Positions 42,582 to 51,387 of a stretch of DNA of 64,000 nucleotides are shown piece after piece. The position numbers were made by a program, and so were the translations under genes. The notes beneath the pieces were generated by a model that did not search any database, was not told the origin of the DNA, and saw nothing but the letters and a program-made list of their open reading frames with translations. The DNA comes from Xiheimicrobium sp052034585. GTDB lineage: Bacteria; Myxococcota; Myxococcia; Myxococcales; Myxococcaceae. The stretch covers positions 1-64,000 of the forward strand of contig JBPOIJ010000022.1 in the NCBI GenBank assembly GCA_052034585.1. The letters are read 5' to 3'. Within the stretch, counting starts at the first letter, position 1, and every line of letters begins with the position of its first letter.

Positions 42582-44114
42582 GTGCGCTTCGTGGAGCGAA
42601 CGAGCTGGCTGTGGGCGATCGGCTGCGCCGCGTTGGTGGCCTCGTGCCCGCGGCTCACCCGCCCGAGCGGTCCCGCGAAGGCCGTGCTCTTCGTCTCCTC
42701 GCAAGTGAAGGGCTCGCTCGCTCCCTGTGGCTGCAGCGAGGCGATGCGCGGAGGGATCGGCCGCACCGCCGCGGTCATCGAGAGCGCGCGCACCACGGGC
42801 ACGAACGTCTTCTTCGTCGACTCGGGAGACGGGCTCTTCGCCACCGCGACGATCCCCGAGGAGGCGGTCGCACAACAGGAACGCAAGGCGCGCGCGCTCG
42901 CCGACGCGTGGAAGCAGATGGGGCTCACGGTGCGCGTTCCCGGTCCGTTCGACGAAGCGCGTGGCGAGCCGTTCCATCGCTCGCTCGCCTTGCCAGAGCT
43001 GCCCATCGAGACGGTGCGGTGGCTCGACGCCGGTGACCGACGAATCGCGGTGATCGCCGGCAAGGACGCGCCCAGCCTCGAGCCGATCGCCACGAAGGCC
43101 AAGGCCGATGGAGCGATCTTCGTCGTCGGCTTCGTCCCGCTTCCCCTCGAAGTGCTCCTCTCGTCGCCGCCCACGCCGAGCGTCGACCTCCTCGTCTCCA
43201 CCCACGCGAAGGACGAGCTGTCGGCGGAAGAGAACAAGAAGGTCGGCGTGACGACGAAGATCGTCGGCGTCCAGAGCAAGGGCCGCTCGCTCCTGCGCCT
43301 CGACTTCAACTTCGTCACCGATGGGCACGCGGAGTGGGTCACCGGCCAAGGCGAGCGCGATCGCGAGCTGAGCGCGTTGGACACCCGGGTCGAGCTGCTC
43401 CGTGCCCAGCTGGACGAGCCCGGCATCGATCCGCAGCTCAAAGCGCTCAAGGCGGCGAAGCTCGACGAGGTGGTGTTGCGGCGAAAGACGCTCGCGGAGA
43501 CGCCGCTCCAGCTCCCCGCCGACAAGAACGTGGTGAGCCTCACCTTCGTGCCCATCGAGCCGAACCTCCCGATCGACCCGAAGGTGGCCGCCATCGAGGC
43601 GAAGTACGACGAAGACGTGGGTTTGCTGAACCTCGCGTGGGCGAAGGCGCACCCCGAGGCCTGCCGGCCGCCGGATCTCGATCGCACGGGCTACGTCGGC
43701 TCCGCGGCGTGCATGGGCTGCCACCCCGACTCCGCGGCGGTGTGGAGCAAGACGAAACACCTGCACGCCTACGAGTCGCTCCTCGAGAAGAAGAAGCAGT
43801 ACCACCTCGACTGCATCGGCTGTCACGTCACCGGCTGGCGCCAACCCGGAGGCGTGTGCCGCATCGACGACGTCGAGGGCCGCGATCAGGTCGGCTGCGA
43901 GGCGTGCCACGGCCCGGGCTGGCGGCACACCCAGATGCCGGAGAAGAAGTACGTCGTGCGCGCGAACGAGGCGAAGACGTGCGTCGGCTGCCACGATCAG
44001 GAGAACTCGCCGCACTTCGAGTTCGAGCGCTACCGGGCGAAGATCCTCGGGCCGGGACACGGCGAGCCGCTGCCCGATGGCGGCTCCGGAGTGCCGGGGA
44101 GACCCGCGAAGTGA
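42582..44114 (+). CDS. Metallophosphoesterase-like lipoprotein fused to tetrahaem cytochrome c
   Basis: The GTG at 42582 starts a 510-aa lipoprotein (LVASC leader). Residues 30-320 resemble the UshA/5'-nucleotidase metallophosphoesterase fold (APCGCSEAMRGGIGRTAAVI, FFVDSGDGLF). Its metal-binding signatures are degraded, though: the usual Asp-x-His near the start and Gly-His-x-His are not seen. A central coiled segment (RELSALDTRVELLRAQLDE) precedes a C-terminal domain with four CxxCH haem sites (CMGCH, CIGCH, CEACH, CVGCH), similar to cytochrome c554-type modules. Likely a periplasmic redox protein that has lost its phosphatase role. The arrangement is not one I recognise. Confidence 0.82.
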   Translation: MRFVERTSWLWAIGCAALVASCPRLTRPSGPAKAVLFVSSQVKGSLAPCGCSEAMRGGIGRTAAVIESARTTGTNVFFVDSGDGLFATATIPEEAVAQQERKARALADAWKQMGLTVRVPGPFDEARGEPFHRSLALPELPIETVRWLDAGDRRIAVIAGKDAPSLEPIATKAKADGAIFVVGFVPLPLEVLLSSPPTPSVDLLVSTHAKDELSAEENKKVGVTTKIVGVQSKGRSLLRLDFNFVTDGHAEWVTGQGERDRELSALDTRVELLRAQLDEPGIDPQLKALKAAKLDEVVLRRKTLAETPLQLPADKNVVSLTFVPIEPNLPIDPKVAAIEAKYDEDVGLLNLAWAKAHPEACRPPDLDRTGYVGSAACMGCHPDSAAVWSKTKHLHAYESLLEKKKQYHLDCIGCHVTGWRQPGGVCRIDDVEGRDQVGCEACHGPGWRHTQMPEKKYVVRANEAKTCVGCHDQENSPHFEFERYRAKILGPGHGEPLPDGGSGVPGRPAK

Positions 44115-44190
44115 CCGCCGAGGCCCTTCGCGCGCCGACCTGAAGCGCCTCGGTGAAGTACCAGAAAGCGAGCCGGTCTCGCGGGTGTGA

Positions 44191-45117
44191 CTACTCGACC
44201 GGCGCGATCTCGAAGCTGAAGCCATCGCGCGCGGGTTCGACCGGCCCCACGCCGTACGCTTCCTTCGCCTGAGCCACGAGCGGCTCGGGGTCGACGTCGT
44301 GTCGCGACGAGAAGTGGGTCAACACCAGCCGCTTCACCTGCGCCTCCGCCGCCACCTTTCCGGCTTCCCGCGCCGTGGAGTGCCGCGTCTCGAGCGCGCG
44401 CTCCTGCTCGTCGTCCGAGAAGGTCGCCTCGTGGATCAGCACGTCGGCGTTCTTCGCCGCCTCGACGACGGTCGCGCAGGGCCGGGTGTCACCCGAGAGC
44501 ACGAGCTTGCGTCCCCGGCGGGCCGGCCCCAGCACCTCCGACGGCTGCACGACGCGCCCATCGGCCAGCGTCACCGCCTCGCCCTTCTGGAGCTTCCCGT
44601 AGGCGGGCCCAGGGGGAATGCCGAGCGACTTGGCCACCGCGAGATCGAACCGGCCCGGCCGCACGTCTTCCTGCAACACGTAGCCGAGCGCGTTGACCCG
44701 GTGATCGACTCGCACCGCCTTCACCGAGTACCCGCCGCGACGCACTTCTTCTCCAGCCTTCAGCTCCTGAATGTCGACGGGGAAGGCGAGCCGCTCGACG
44801 CCGAGGTGAATCGCGGTGTCGAGCACCCGCCGCGCCGAGGGAGGCCCGTAGAGCGTCAGGGGCTGCTCCCGCCCGCCCATGCCGAGCGTGCGCAGAAAGC
44901 CGATGATCCCCAGGTAGTGATCGGCGTGGAAGTGGGTGAAGAAGACGGCCGAGACCGAGAAGCCGGTGCCGTACCGAATCATCTGGCGCTGGCTGCCCTC
45001 TCCGCAGTCGAACAAGAGGAGATCGGCGTCGGCCTTCACCGCGATGCCCGACACGTTTCGATGGAGCGTGGGCGCCGCGGCGGAGGTCCCGAGAAACGTC
45101 ACACGCAACAGCGACAT
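44191..45117 (-). CDS. rnz: Ribonuclease Z (tRNA 3' processing endonuclease)
   Basis: The 308-aa protein has the metallo-beta-lactamase fold with HFHADHYLGI (the HxHxDH zinc motif), then a His in DHRVNAL, Asp in SGDTRPC and a later His in LVLTHFSSRHD. TFLGTSAAAPTLHRNVSG at the start and the HEATFSDDE segment are hallmark RNase Z stretches. It matures tRNA 3' ends. The start MSLLRVTFLGTS at 45117 fits the family; longer starts add noise. Its stop lies 77 bases from that of the cytochrome gene (convergent). Confidence 0.92.
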   Translation of the reverse strand: MSLLRVTFLGTSAAAPTLHRNVSGIAVKADADLLLFDCGEGSQRQMIRYGTGFSVSAVFFTHFHADHYLGIIGFLRTLGMGGREQPLTLYGPPSARRVLDTAIHLGVERLAFPVDIQELKAGEEVRRGGYSVKAVRVDHRVNALGYVLQEDVRPGRFDLAVAKSLGIPPGPAYGKLQKGEAVTLADGRVVQPSEVLGPARRGRKLVLSGDTRPCATVVEAAKNADVLIHEATFSDDEQERALETRHSTAREAGKVAAEAQVKRLVLTHFSSRHDVDPEPLVAQAKEAYGVGPVEPARDGFSFEIAPVE

Positions 45118-45263
45118 GCCACTCGAGCTCACGGCGGAGACGACTCTAGCCGAACGCTTCCCTGACCCAAGCCGCGTTTTCGGCGCCGAATGTGTCCGAA
45201 CCCGCACACCTGCCACGCTTGCGAGGCAGCCACCCTTCCACCAATCTTCCGCCCGCGCCCAAC

Positions 45264-47510
45264 ATGGCTGCCAAGCGCTTCGGAAAGTTCGAGCTCATTC
45301 GCTCCCTCGGTCACGGAGGGATGGCAGAGGCGTGGCTCGCGCAGTCGAAGGGCGCGGCCGGCGTGGTGAAGCCGGTGGTGCTCAAGAAGGTGCTCCCGGA
45401 GCTGGCGGTGCAGAACGAGCTCGTCGAGTCCTTCATCGCCGAGGCGCGCATCTCGGCGACGCTGTCCCACGGCAACATCGCCCAGGTCTTCGAGTTCGGT
45501 GAGGTCGACGGCGAGTACTACCTCGCGATGGAGTGGGTGAACGGCAAGAGCCTCGCCCACGCGATGAGCCGGGCGCAGAAGAAGGGGTATTGGCACCTGC
45601 CGATCCCCGTCGCGGCGTACATCGCGGCCGAGTCGCTCAAGGGCCTCCACCACGCGCACACCCGCCGCGGCGCCGACGGCCAGCCGTTGCACCTCGTTCA
45701 TCGCGACGCGACGCCCGACAACATCCTCCTGTCGTTCGAGGGCGAGGTGAAGGTCGCCGACTTCGGCATCGCCAAGGCGCGGCTCGCCGGGCGCAAGCAG
45801 ACGCAGGTCGGGGTGGTGAAGGGCAAGTTCCTCTACTTCTCGCCGGAGCAGGCGCGCGGAAGAGAAGTCGACGCGCGCACCGACGTCTACGCGATCGGCG
45901 CGACGCTCTACCAGATGCTCACCGGGCGGCTCGCCTTCGAAGGCCCGTACATGGACGTGATGCCCAAGCTCGTCGCGGGCCAGTACACGCCGGTGCGCGA
46001 GCTGAACCCCGAGGTGCCCGAGGAGCTCGAGGCGATCGTCGATCGAGCGATGGCGAAGGACGTGGCCGAGCGCTACCGGTCCGCCCAGCAGATGCTCGAG
46101 GCGCTCACCTCGTTCCTTTCCGAGAACGCGCCCAGCTTCTCGGCCGAGCGGCTCAAGCTCCTGCTCGACTTCCTCTACGAAGACGAACACCGCGCCGAGG
46201 GAGAACCGCGCACCTTCAGCGAGGCCGAGCGCGATCAGCTGGCCGCGTGGAAGCCGGAGCGCTCCGTCGCCGCGCCGCGCGCCAGGTCCGACTCCACCAT
46301 GGCCGAGCTCGAGCCGGTGAAGACCGGAGAGTCGGCGGTTCCTTCGAGGTCGCTTCGGCTGATCGCGGTCGCGGTGTTGGTGGTGCTCCTGGTGATCGTC
46401 GGTGGGGTGGCCGTGCAGCTCATGGTGGCTCAACCACCTCGACCGACGGGACCGAGCGAGCCGGTCGCCATCAAGCTGCCTCCCAAGCCGATCGAACCGA
46501 AGCCGGTCGAGCCCAAGCCCATCGAAGCACCCGCGAAGCCGATCGCCGAGGTGCCGGCCTTCGACGAGAACCACCGGGTGCTCAAGCTCTCGGCCGACAC
46601 GCACCAGGTGAAGCGCCGGCCAGCGAAGACGCAATCGCGAACGCTCGACTGGCCCTCGGTGCGAGTGTCCTTCGTCGACATCGCCAATCAGTTCAGCAAC
46701 GTGAAGCTCGAGTTCCAGGACGCGTCGGGCGCGGTGCAGGTCGTGCCGATCACCGCCGGAGAGACGCTCGTGGTGAAGGCGAAGAAGAACCTGGGGGTCG
46801 TCTGCGAGATGGGGCCCATCGTCGATCCCTCGGCGAAGAAGTCGTTCTTCGTGCTCGACCCGGGCTCGACGCGGACTCGGCTGCAAGTCGACCCGATGCT
46901 GTGCACCGACTTCGAGGCCGCCAAGCGCGTCGAGCTCGACTACGAGAAGAGCTACACGCTGAGCCTGCCGAAGGACGCGTCGGTGAAGCTCGGAACCGAT
47001 CCGGTGTTGGTGACGTGGCGTGCGCGCACCAAGGACGGCACCTTCGCCGCAGGCTCGCTCAAGCCGGGCGCGCAGATGGTGCTCACCAACGCGCTCTTCC
47101 TCGAGGTGGGCTTCCTGGTGTCGTCGGAGAGCGGCAACGAAGGCAGCCTCGAGGCGAAGCTCGACGCAGACGTCGCAGCGGGGAGGAACGCCGCCGGCTC
47201 GGTCGGGCGCGAGGCCACCGACAAGCAGCTCACCCCGATGACCTACGCCGAGTCGATGAAGCTCCCGTCGGTGCAGAAGGCGAACGTGCTGCTCAACCAG
47301 GGCCGCTCCGCCGAGGTGCTCGCCGAGGTGCGCAAGTGCATGAAGGAGCCGCGACCAGTGCCGGAGTGCTTCCGCCTCGAGGGCGAGGCCTACATTCGGC
47401 TCGACGAGCGAGAGACCGGGCTGACGAGCTACCGCAAGTTCGTCGAGCTGGCGGGCGACGATCACCCGAGCAAGCGCGCGATCGTCAAGTACCTCAAGGG
47501 CGCCGAGTAG
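45264..47510 (+). CDS. Transmembrane Ser/Thr protein kinase with extracytoplasmic C-terminus
   Basis: A 748-aa kinase of the myxobacterial type. The kinase domain (about 5-275) has G-loop GHGGMAEAW, Lys41 or Lys42 in VLKKV, catalytic HRD at 146-148 with Asn153, and DFG at 166-168. A linker leads to a single transmembrane helix at about 365-387. A Pro/Lys-rich stretch and an extracytoplasmic domain of 340 residues follow, with beta-rich segments and a C-terminal TPR-like end (MKLPSVQKANVLLNQGRSAE). It probably senses an envelope signal and phosphorylates cytoplasmic targets. pabA starts four bases after its stop, so it may drive expression of that pair, though this could be coincidental. Confidence 0.92.
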   Translation: MAAKRFGKFELIRSLGHGGMAEAWLAQSKGAAGVVKPVVLKKVLPELAVQNELVESFIAEARISATLSHGNIAQVFEFGEVDGEYYLAMEWVNGKSLAHAMSRAQKKGYWHLPIPVAAYIAAESLKGLHHAHTRRGADGQPLHLVHRDATPDNILLSFEGEVKVADFGIAKARLAGRKQTQVGVVKGKFLYFSPEQARGREVDARTDVYAIGATLYQMLTGRLAFEGPYMDVMPKLVAGQYTPVRELNPEVPEELEAIVDRAMAKDVAERYRSAQQMLEALTSFLSENAPSFSAERLKLLLDFLYEDEHRAEGEPRTFSEAERDQLAAWKPERSVAAPRARSDSTMAELEPVKTGESAVPSRSLRLIAVAVLVVLLVIVGGVAVQLMVAQPPRPTGPSEPVAIKLPPKPIEPKPVEPKPIEAPAKPIAEVPAFDENHRVLKLSADTHQVKRRPAKTQSRTLDWPSVRVSFVDIANQFSNVKLEFQDASGAVQVVPITAGETLVVKAKKNLGVVCEMGPIVDPSAKKSFFVLDPGSTRTRLQVDPMLCTDFEAAKRVELDYEKSYTLSLPKDASVKLGTDPVLVTWRARTKDGTFAAGSLKPGAQMVLTNALFLEVGFLVSSESGNEGSLEAKLDADVAAGRNAAGSVGREATDKQLTPMTYAESMKLPSVQKANVLLNQGRSAEVLAEVRKCMKEPRPVPECFRLEGEAYIRLDERETGLTSYRKFVELAGDDHPSKRAIVKYLKGAE

Positions 47511-47514
47511 CCTC

Positions 47515-48054
47515 ATGGTGCTGTTCGTCGAGAACGGTGACTCGTTCAGCTTCAACGTCGTCGAGCTGCTCCCACACGACACGGTGGTGGTGCCGCACGG
47601 TGCCGACCTCCGTGAGACGCTCGAGCGAAGTCGTGCGGTGGTGATCGGCCCGGGCCCCACCGATCCTCGGCGGGCCGGGCTCGTCGAGCTCGTCGGCGAG
47701 ATCGTGCGGGCAGGCAAGCCGCTCCTCGGCATCTGTCTCGGGCATCAGGCGATCGGGTTGGCCTTCGGCGCACAGCTCGTCCGCGCGACGCCGACGCACG
47801 GCAAGACGGCGGAGATGACGGTGACGACGTCGCGCTACCTGGCTCCCGGCCGGCACGAGGTGATGCGCTACCACTCGCTCGCCTTGAAGAACGTGGCGCC
47901 GCCGCTCCGGACGAGCGCCGCGCTCGACGACGGAACGGTGATGGCGATCGAGCATGAGACGCTGCCGATCCTCGGGCTCCAGTTCCACCCCGACTCCTAC
48001 GCCACTCCCGACGGCAGGCGCTTCGTGACCGGCTTTTTCTCGGAGCACGCGTGA
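47515..48054 (+). CDS. Class I glutamine amidotransferase, PabA/TrpG type
   Basis: The 179-aa protein shows the class I amidotransferase plan: PGPTDPRRAG-type loop, catalytic Cys in GICLGHQAIG, and VMRYHSLALK with a His of the family. QFHPDSY near the end corresponds to the His of the triad, but the following Glu of HPE is Asp here. It delivers ammonia from glutamine to the chorismate-binding partner (next gene). Its stop overlaps the pabB start, so the two are coupled. PabA versus TrpG cannot be told apart from sequence alone; the single partner supports PabA. Confidence 0.88.
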   Translation: MVLFVENGDSFSFNVVELLPHDTVVVPHGADLRETLERSRAVVIGPGPTDPRRAGLVELVGEIVRAGKPLLGICLGHQAIGLAFGAQLVRATPTHGKTAEMTVTTSRYLAPGRHEVMRYHSLALKNVAPPLRTSAALDDGTVMAIEHETLPILGLQFHPDSYATPDGRRFVTGFFSEHA

Positions 48055-49028
48055 TGCTCAACTCGCTCGAGCAGGAGCCCGCGTTCGCCCTGCTCGCGCC
48101 GGGCTTCTTCGACGACGAACGGTGGCGGGTGTTTCGCCCGGCCGCTGATGGCGCAGCGACGTTGTGGACGGCGCCGTATGACGGCCGCGCTCGAGCGACG
48201 CGTGGCACGTTGATGCCCGCCGCGATCGCGTTTGGTGAGGGCGGCCCGCGACCGAGCCTCGAGCTCACCGCGCCGACCTTCGAGGGTGACGTCGAGCGAA
48301 TCCGCGCTCGCATCGCCGCAGGAGACGTCTACCAGGTGAACCTCACCGTTCGAGCGCGGGTCACGGGCGTGGGCGGGGCCGAGCTTCTGCGCGCCCTCTG
48401 CAGAGGCGCCGTTCCCCGCTTCGCTGCTTGGGTTCGGCTCCCGTCGATCGGCGAGTTCGTCTCCGCCAGCCCCGAGCTCCTCGTCGAGACCGACGCCCGA
48501 TGGATCCACGCGGAGCCGATGAAGGGCACCGCCGCGCCCGGCCAGCGCGCACAGCTCGAGGCGAGCGAGAAAGATCGCGCTGAGCTCGCGATGATCACCG
48601 ATCTCCTCCGCAACGATCTCCAGCAGCTCTGCGAGCGCGGAACGGTCTCGGTGCCTGCGGCGCGACGTTTCCTCGAGCTGCCGTACGTCGTTCAGGCGGT
48701 CAGCGACGTCGAGGGTCAGCTTCGGCCTGGAGTGTCGCTGGAGCGTGTTCTCGAAGTGATGCACCCCGGCGGCTCGGTGACGGGCGCTCCGAGAGCAGCG
48801 GCGATGGAGCTCATTCGCGAGCTCGAGCTCACCCCTCGTCGCTTCTACTGTGGAGCGTTGGGCCTCGAGACGGCGAACCGGTCTCGAGTGGCGCTCCTCA
48901 TTCGCACCGCGACGAAGCTCGGCGATCGCGAGTGGGAATACGGCGTCGGCGGCGGCATCACGTGGGACTCGGACCCCGCCAAGGAGCTCGCCGAGGTGCG
49001 CCTCAAGCTCGGCGCGCTCGAGCGCTGA
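48054..49028 (+). CDS. pabB: Aminodeoxychorismate synthase component I-like (PabB)
   Basis: The 324-aa chorismate-binding enzyme has the family motifs FVSASPELLV, MKGTAAPGQR, AMITDLLRNDLQQLC, HPGGSVTGAP and GVGGGITWDSD. It is shorter than usual (PabB is often 450 or more), lacking most of the N-terminal domain. GTG at 48051 or ATG at 48054 both overlap the upstream stop; ATG is preferred. With the upstream amidotransferase it makes aminodeoxychorismate for p-aminobenzoate and folate. A PabC-like gene lies 1.7 kb downstream. An anthranilate synthase role cannot be excluded. Confidence 0.85.
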   Translation: MLNSLEQEPAFALLAPGFFDDERWRVFRPAADGAATLWTAPYDGRARATRGTLMPAAIAFGEGGPRPSLELTAPTFEGDVERIRARIAAGDVYQVNLTVRARVTGVGGAELLRALCRGAVPRFAAWVRLPSIGEFVSASPELLVETDARWIHAEPMKGTAAPGQRAQLEASEKDRAELAMITDLLRNDLQQLCERGTVSVPAARRFLELPYVVQAVSDVEGQLRPGVSLERVLEVMHPGGSVTGAPRAAAMELIRELELTPRRFYCGALGLETANRSRVALLIRTATKLGDREWEYGVGGGITWDSDPAKELAEVRLKLGALER

Positions 49029-49057
49029 CCAGCCTGAGTGCAGGTCCACCCATGGAT

Positions 49058-49663
49058 CTACTTCGCGCGCTTCTCGACGACCGTCCCCTCGAAGGTAATG
49101 CGCTTGTCGTCGATGTTCACCAACTCACCGAGCTCATAGACGTTCCGGTAGCCGTAGCCGTAGAGGTTGATGAAGGTCGGAATGTTGAGCGCGAGCATGA
49201 TCGGCTTCCGGTTTCCGAGGATCTGCGACTCCGGGAGCTTCGGCGGCGCGTCGAACCTCGGCGCGATCTTCGTCGCGAAGTCGACCTGGTCGCCGTCGAA
49301 GTTGTTGTTGCAGTAGATGAGGATGCGGGTGTTCGGGTCGGGGACGAGCTTTCGCAAGTTGTCCGAGGTGAAGTCCGAGAAGCTCAGGTGCTTCGCGCCG
49401 GCCAGGTGCTTCCGGTCGAACCGAAAGTCGGAGCGCGCGTCGAAGACGATCGTGTTCGACTCCTTCGCCATCTTGAGGAAGGTGTTCAGGTCGACCAACC
49501 GCTTCGCGCGATGGGCCTCGACCTCCGACACCAGCTCCTTGAAGTCTTCGAAGCTCACTTTGGACTTGGGGTAGTTCGTCACCGTGACTCCTTGGGTGGG
49601 CTGCCCGAGCGTCGACGTCGCAACGGACAGGGAGAAGAGCAGCACTCGTGCAAGCGTTCGCAT
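49058..49663 (-). CDS. Exported rhodanese-like protein
   Basis: The ATG at 49663 gives a 201-aa protein with the signal peptide MRTLARVLLFSLSVATSTLG. The rhodanese fold shows TIVFDARSDFRFDRKHLAGA with a typical strand and Asp, and ILIYCNNNFDGDQ holding the candidate catalytic Cys. Rhodanese domains move sulfur, or just bind anions when the loop changes. The C-terminal part (GYGYRNVYELGELVNID) is family-like. It is on the opposite strand between the pabB and DUF695-like genes, so it is probably independent. Confidence 0.85.
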   Translation of the reverse strand: MRTLARVLLFSLSVATSTLGQPTQGVTVTNYPKSKVSFEDFKELVSEVEAHRAKRLVDLNTFLKMAKESNTIVFDARSDFRFDRKHLAGAKHLSFSDFTSDNLRKLVPDPNTRILIYCNNNFDGDQVDFATKIAPRFDAPPKLPESQILGNRKPIMLALNIPTFINLYGYGYRNVYELGELVNIDDKRITFEGTVVEKRAK

Positions 49664-49726
49664 TGGCGCGGCAGCTTGCCACACCCCGCGCTTTCACCCG
49701 AACGGCGACCCTGCTCTGCTCGGCGC

Positions 49727-50761
49727 ATGGGCGTCACTGGAACCTTCTGTCAGCTCTGCGCCTTGCCGGTGCAGCACGATCACTACGTGCCGGCGAACGG
49801 CGGGTACTCGAACATCTACCGAGGCGGCACCGAGGGCGGCGGGCGCGACTGGTCGGCGGAGACGCACAAGCCCTTCCCATTCGACGAACGCCACCGCTCG
49901 CTCGAGGACGCAGTGTCGGTGAACCGGTTCTCGACCGGGACCAAGCGTGGGCGCGTCGAAGATGGGCATCTGCGCAGCTCGCCCGACGACGACGACCCGG
50001 CCTTCGTGTGGAATGGCGGAGACGAAGACGGGTTCGTGTTTCACCACTGGTGCTGGGAAGCGATCGGCAAACCCGAGCGCGGCGAAGACACGATCCGCGC
50101 CGCAGGGCTGCTCCCCTACAGCTTCGTCGCGATCTACCACGGGCAGTTGTTCGAGCTCCGCGAGCTGGCGACCGACGGCAAGGGGTGGATGACGGAGGAC
50201 CCTCGAACGTCGGCGCGGAGCCGGGAGCGCATCGAGGGCCTGATCGAGCTGGCGAAGGCGCACCCGATGAGCGGCGAAGCCACCAGCTTGCAGGAGATCG
50301 TGCAGGCCGATCGCGACTGGGTGGCCGTCACCGGTCACGACGACGACGACGCGCGCTCGAGCCTGGTGCACTTCCGCTCGGCGCCGAACCCGAACACGCC
50401 CGGGCTCTCGAACTTTCCCCACCTGCTCTGTCTCTCCCTCGTCTTCGATCAGAAGCGAAACCTGCCCACGCCGGAGGAGCTCGAGGCGTTCGAGGCGTTC
50501 GCGCTCGGCTTCGGTGCGGCGATCGAGCGAGACGGCTTCGGCGTGCACGTGCTCACCGCCTTCGGCCAGGGCAAGCGTCAGCACCTCGCCTACGTGAAGG
50601 ACCTCGCCGAGGGTCACCGGCGGATCGACGCGCTGCCCGGCCGGGGACTGATCAGCCCGACTCGATCGGCGCCGGGCCTGATCGCTTCCGACGACTACGA
50701 CGACGCGCACGACCCGCGCTGGAAGATCGTGTTCGAAGAGATGGGGCTCCCGCGGCGATGA
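49727..50761 (+). CDS. DUF695-like protein with N-terminal CxxC, unknown
   Basis: The 344-aa product starts MGVTGTFCQLCALPVQHDHY, where C-x-x-C and a following His could bind zinc. The middle is acidic (DDDDPAFVWNGGDEDG). The C-terminal region (FPHLLCLSLVFDQKRNLPTP, ...TAFGQGKRQHLAYV) resembles DUF695. No signal peptide; likely cytoplasmic. Its stop overlaps the next ATG (ATGA), so it is translated with the PabC-like protein. DUF695 assignment is by pattern only. It may be a regulator or substrate-binding accessory. Confidence 0.5.
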   Translation: MGVTGTFCQLCALPVQHDHYVPANGGYSNIYRGGTEGGGRDWSAETHKPFPFDERHRSLEDAVSVNRFSTGTKRGRVEDGHLRSSPDDDDPAFVWNGGDEDGFVFHHWCWEAIGKPERGEDTIRAAGLLPYSFVAIYHGQLFELRELATDGKGWMTEDPRTSARSRERIEGLIELAKAHPMSGEATSLQEIVQADRDWVAVTGHDDDDARSSLVHFRSAPNPNTPGLSNFPHLLCLSLVFDQKRNLPTPEELEAFEAFALGFGAAIERDGFGVHVLTAFGQGKRQHLAYVKDLAEGHRRIDALPGRGLISPTRSAPGLIASDDYDDAHDPRWKIVFEEMGLPRR

Positions 50762-51387
50762 ACACCGCTCCCACCCCCGACACGCCGACGTACACCGTGC
50801 TCTCGGTCGATCAGGCCTCGCACGTGCCCCTTCTCCACCGTCACGCCGCGCGGCTCGGGCCGGGCGCCCTCGGTGCGCTCGATCACTTCCGCAGCATGGT
50901 GGTCGATGCCGGCCTCTACGCCGTCTGGTGGGACGGGAAGCAGCTCACCACGCGCTTCGCCAAGAGCTCGCGCCTCACCGATGGAATGCCGACGCGCATC
51001 GTCGCCTCGCCCTGTGCCGACCGGACCGGCGCCTTCCCCAAGCCGTACGCGCCGTGTCTCTACGACGCGGTACGAGCAGACGGTGTCGCGAGCCTGCTCA
51101 GCGTGGAGGAGCGCTTCACCGAGGCCTGCAGCGCGGCCGTCATCGCCTGGGACGGCGCCTCGATCGTGGTCGTACCCGATGAGACGCCGCGAGTGGCCTC
51201 GCTCACCGAAGCGGCGATCGTTCGGCACCTCGCGCCGCGGCGAGCACCGATTCCCGTGACGGGCGACTGGCCGCTCCTGCTGACGAACGCGGCGATTGGC
51301 ACCTGCGCGCCAGCGACGAACCGTCCTCCCTTCCCGGCGAACGTGCGCGCCACCATTCAGGCCCTGCTCCAACGCGCCGATGCGTGA
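50758..51387 (+). CDS. Class IV aminotransferase-like protein (PabC-like, short)
   Basis: The 209-aa protein fits the C-terminal half of the class IV (branched-chain/PabC) PLP family. RFTEACSAAVIAWDGASIVV aligns with the PabC segment WVTECCAANLF, LLLTNAAIGTC with the ICNALMPV segment, and KPYAPCLYDAVRADGVASLL with the PLP-Lys region. Lys95 is the likely PLP lysine and Glu122 the acid of that family. It lacks the usual N-terminal subdomain. With pabA and pabB nearby, aminodeoxychorismate lyase is the best guess, but Cys replaces the usual Asn/Ser in places and the identity is uncertain. Confidence 0.55.
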   Translation: MNTAPTPDTPTYTVLSVDQASHVPLLHRHAARLGPGALGALDHFRSMVVDAGLYAVWWDGKQLTTRFAKSSRLTDGMPTRIVASPCADRTGAFPKPYAPCLYDAVRADGVASLLSVEERFTEACSAAVIAWDGASIVVVPDETPRVASLTEAAIVRHLAPRRAPIPVTGDWPLLLTNAAIGTCAPATNRPPFPANVRATIQALLQRADA

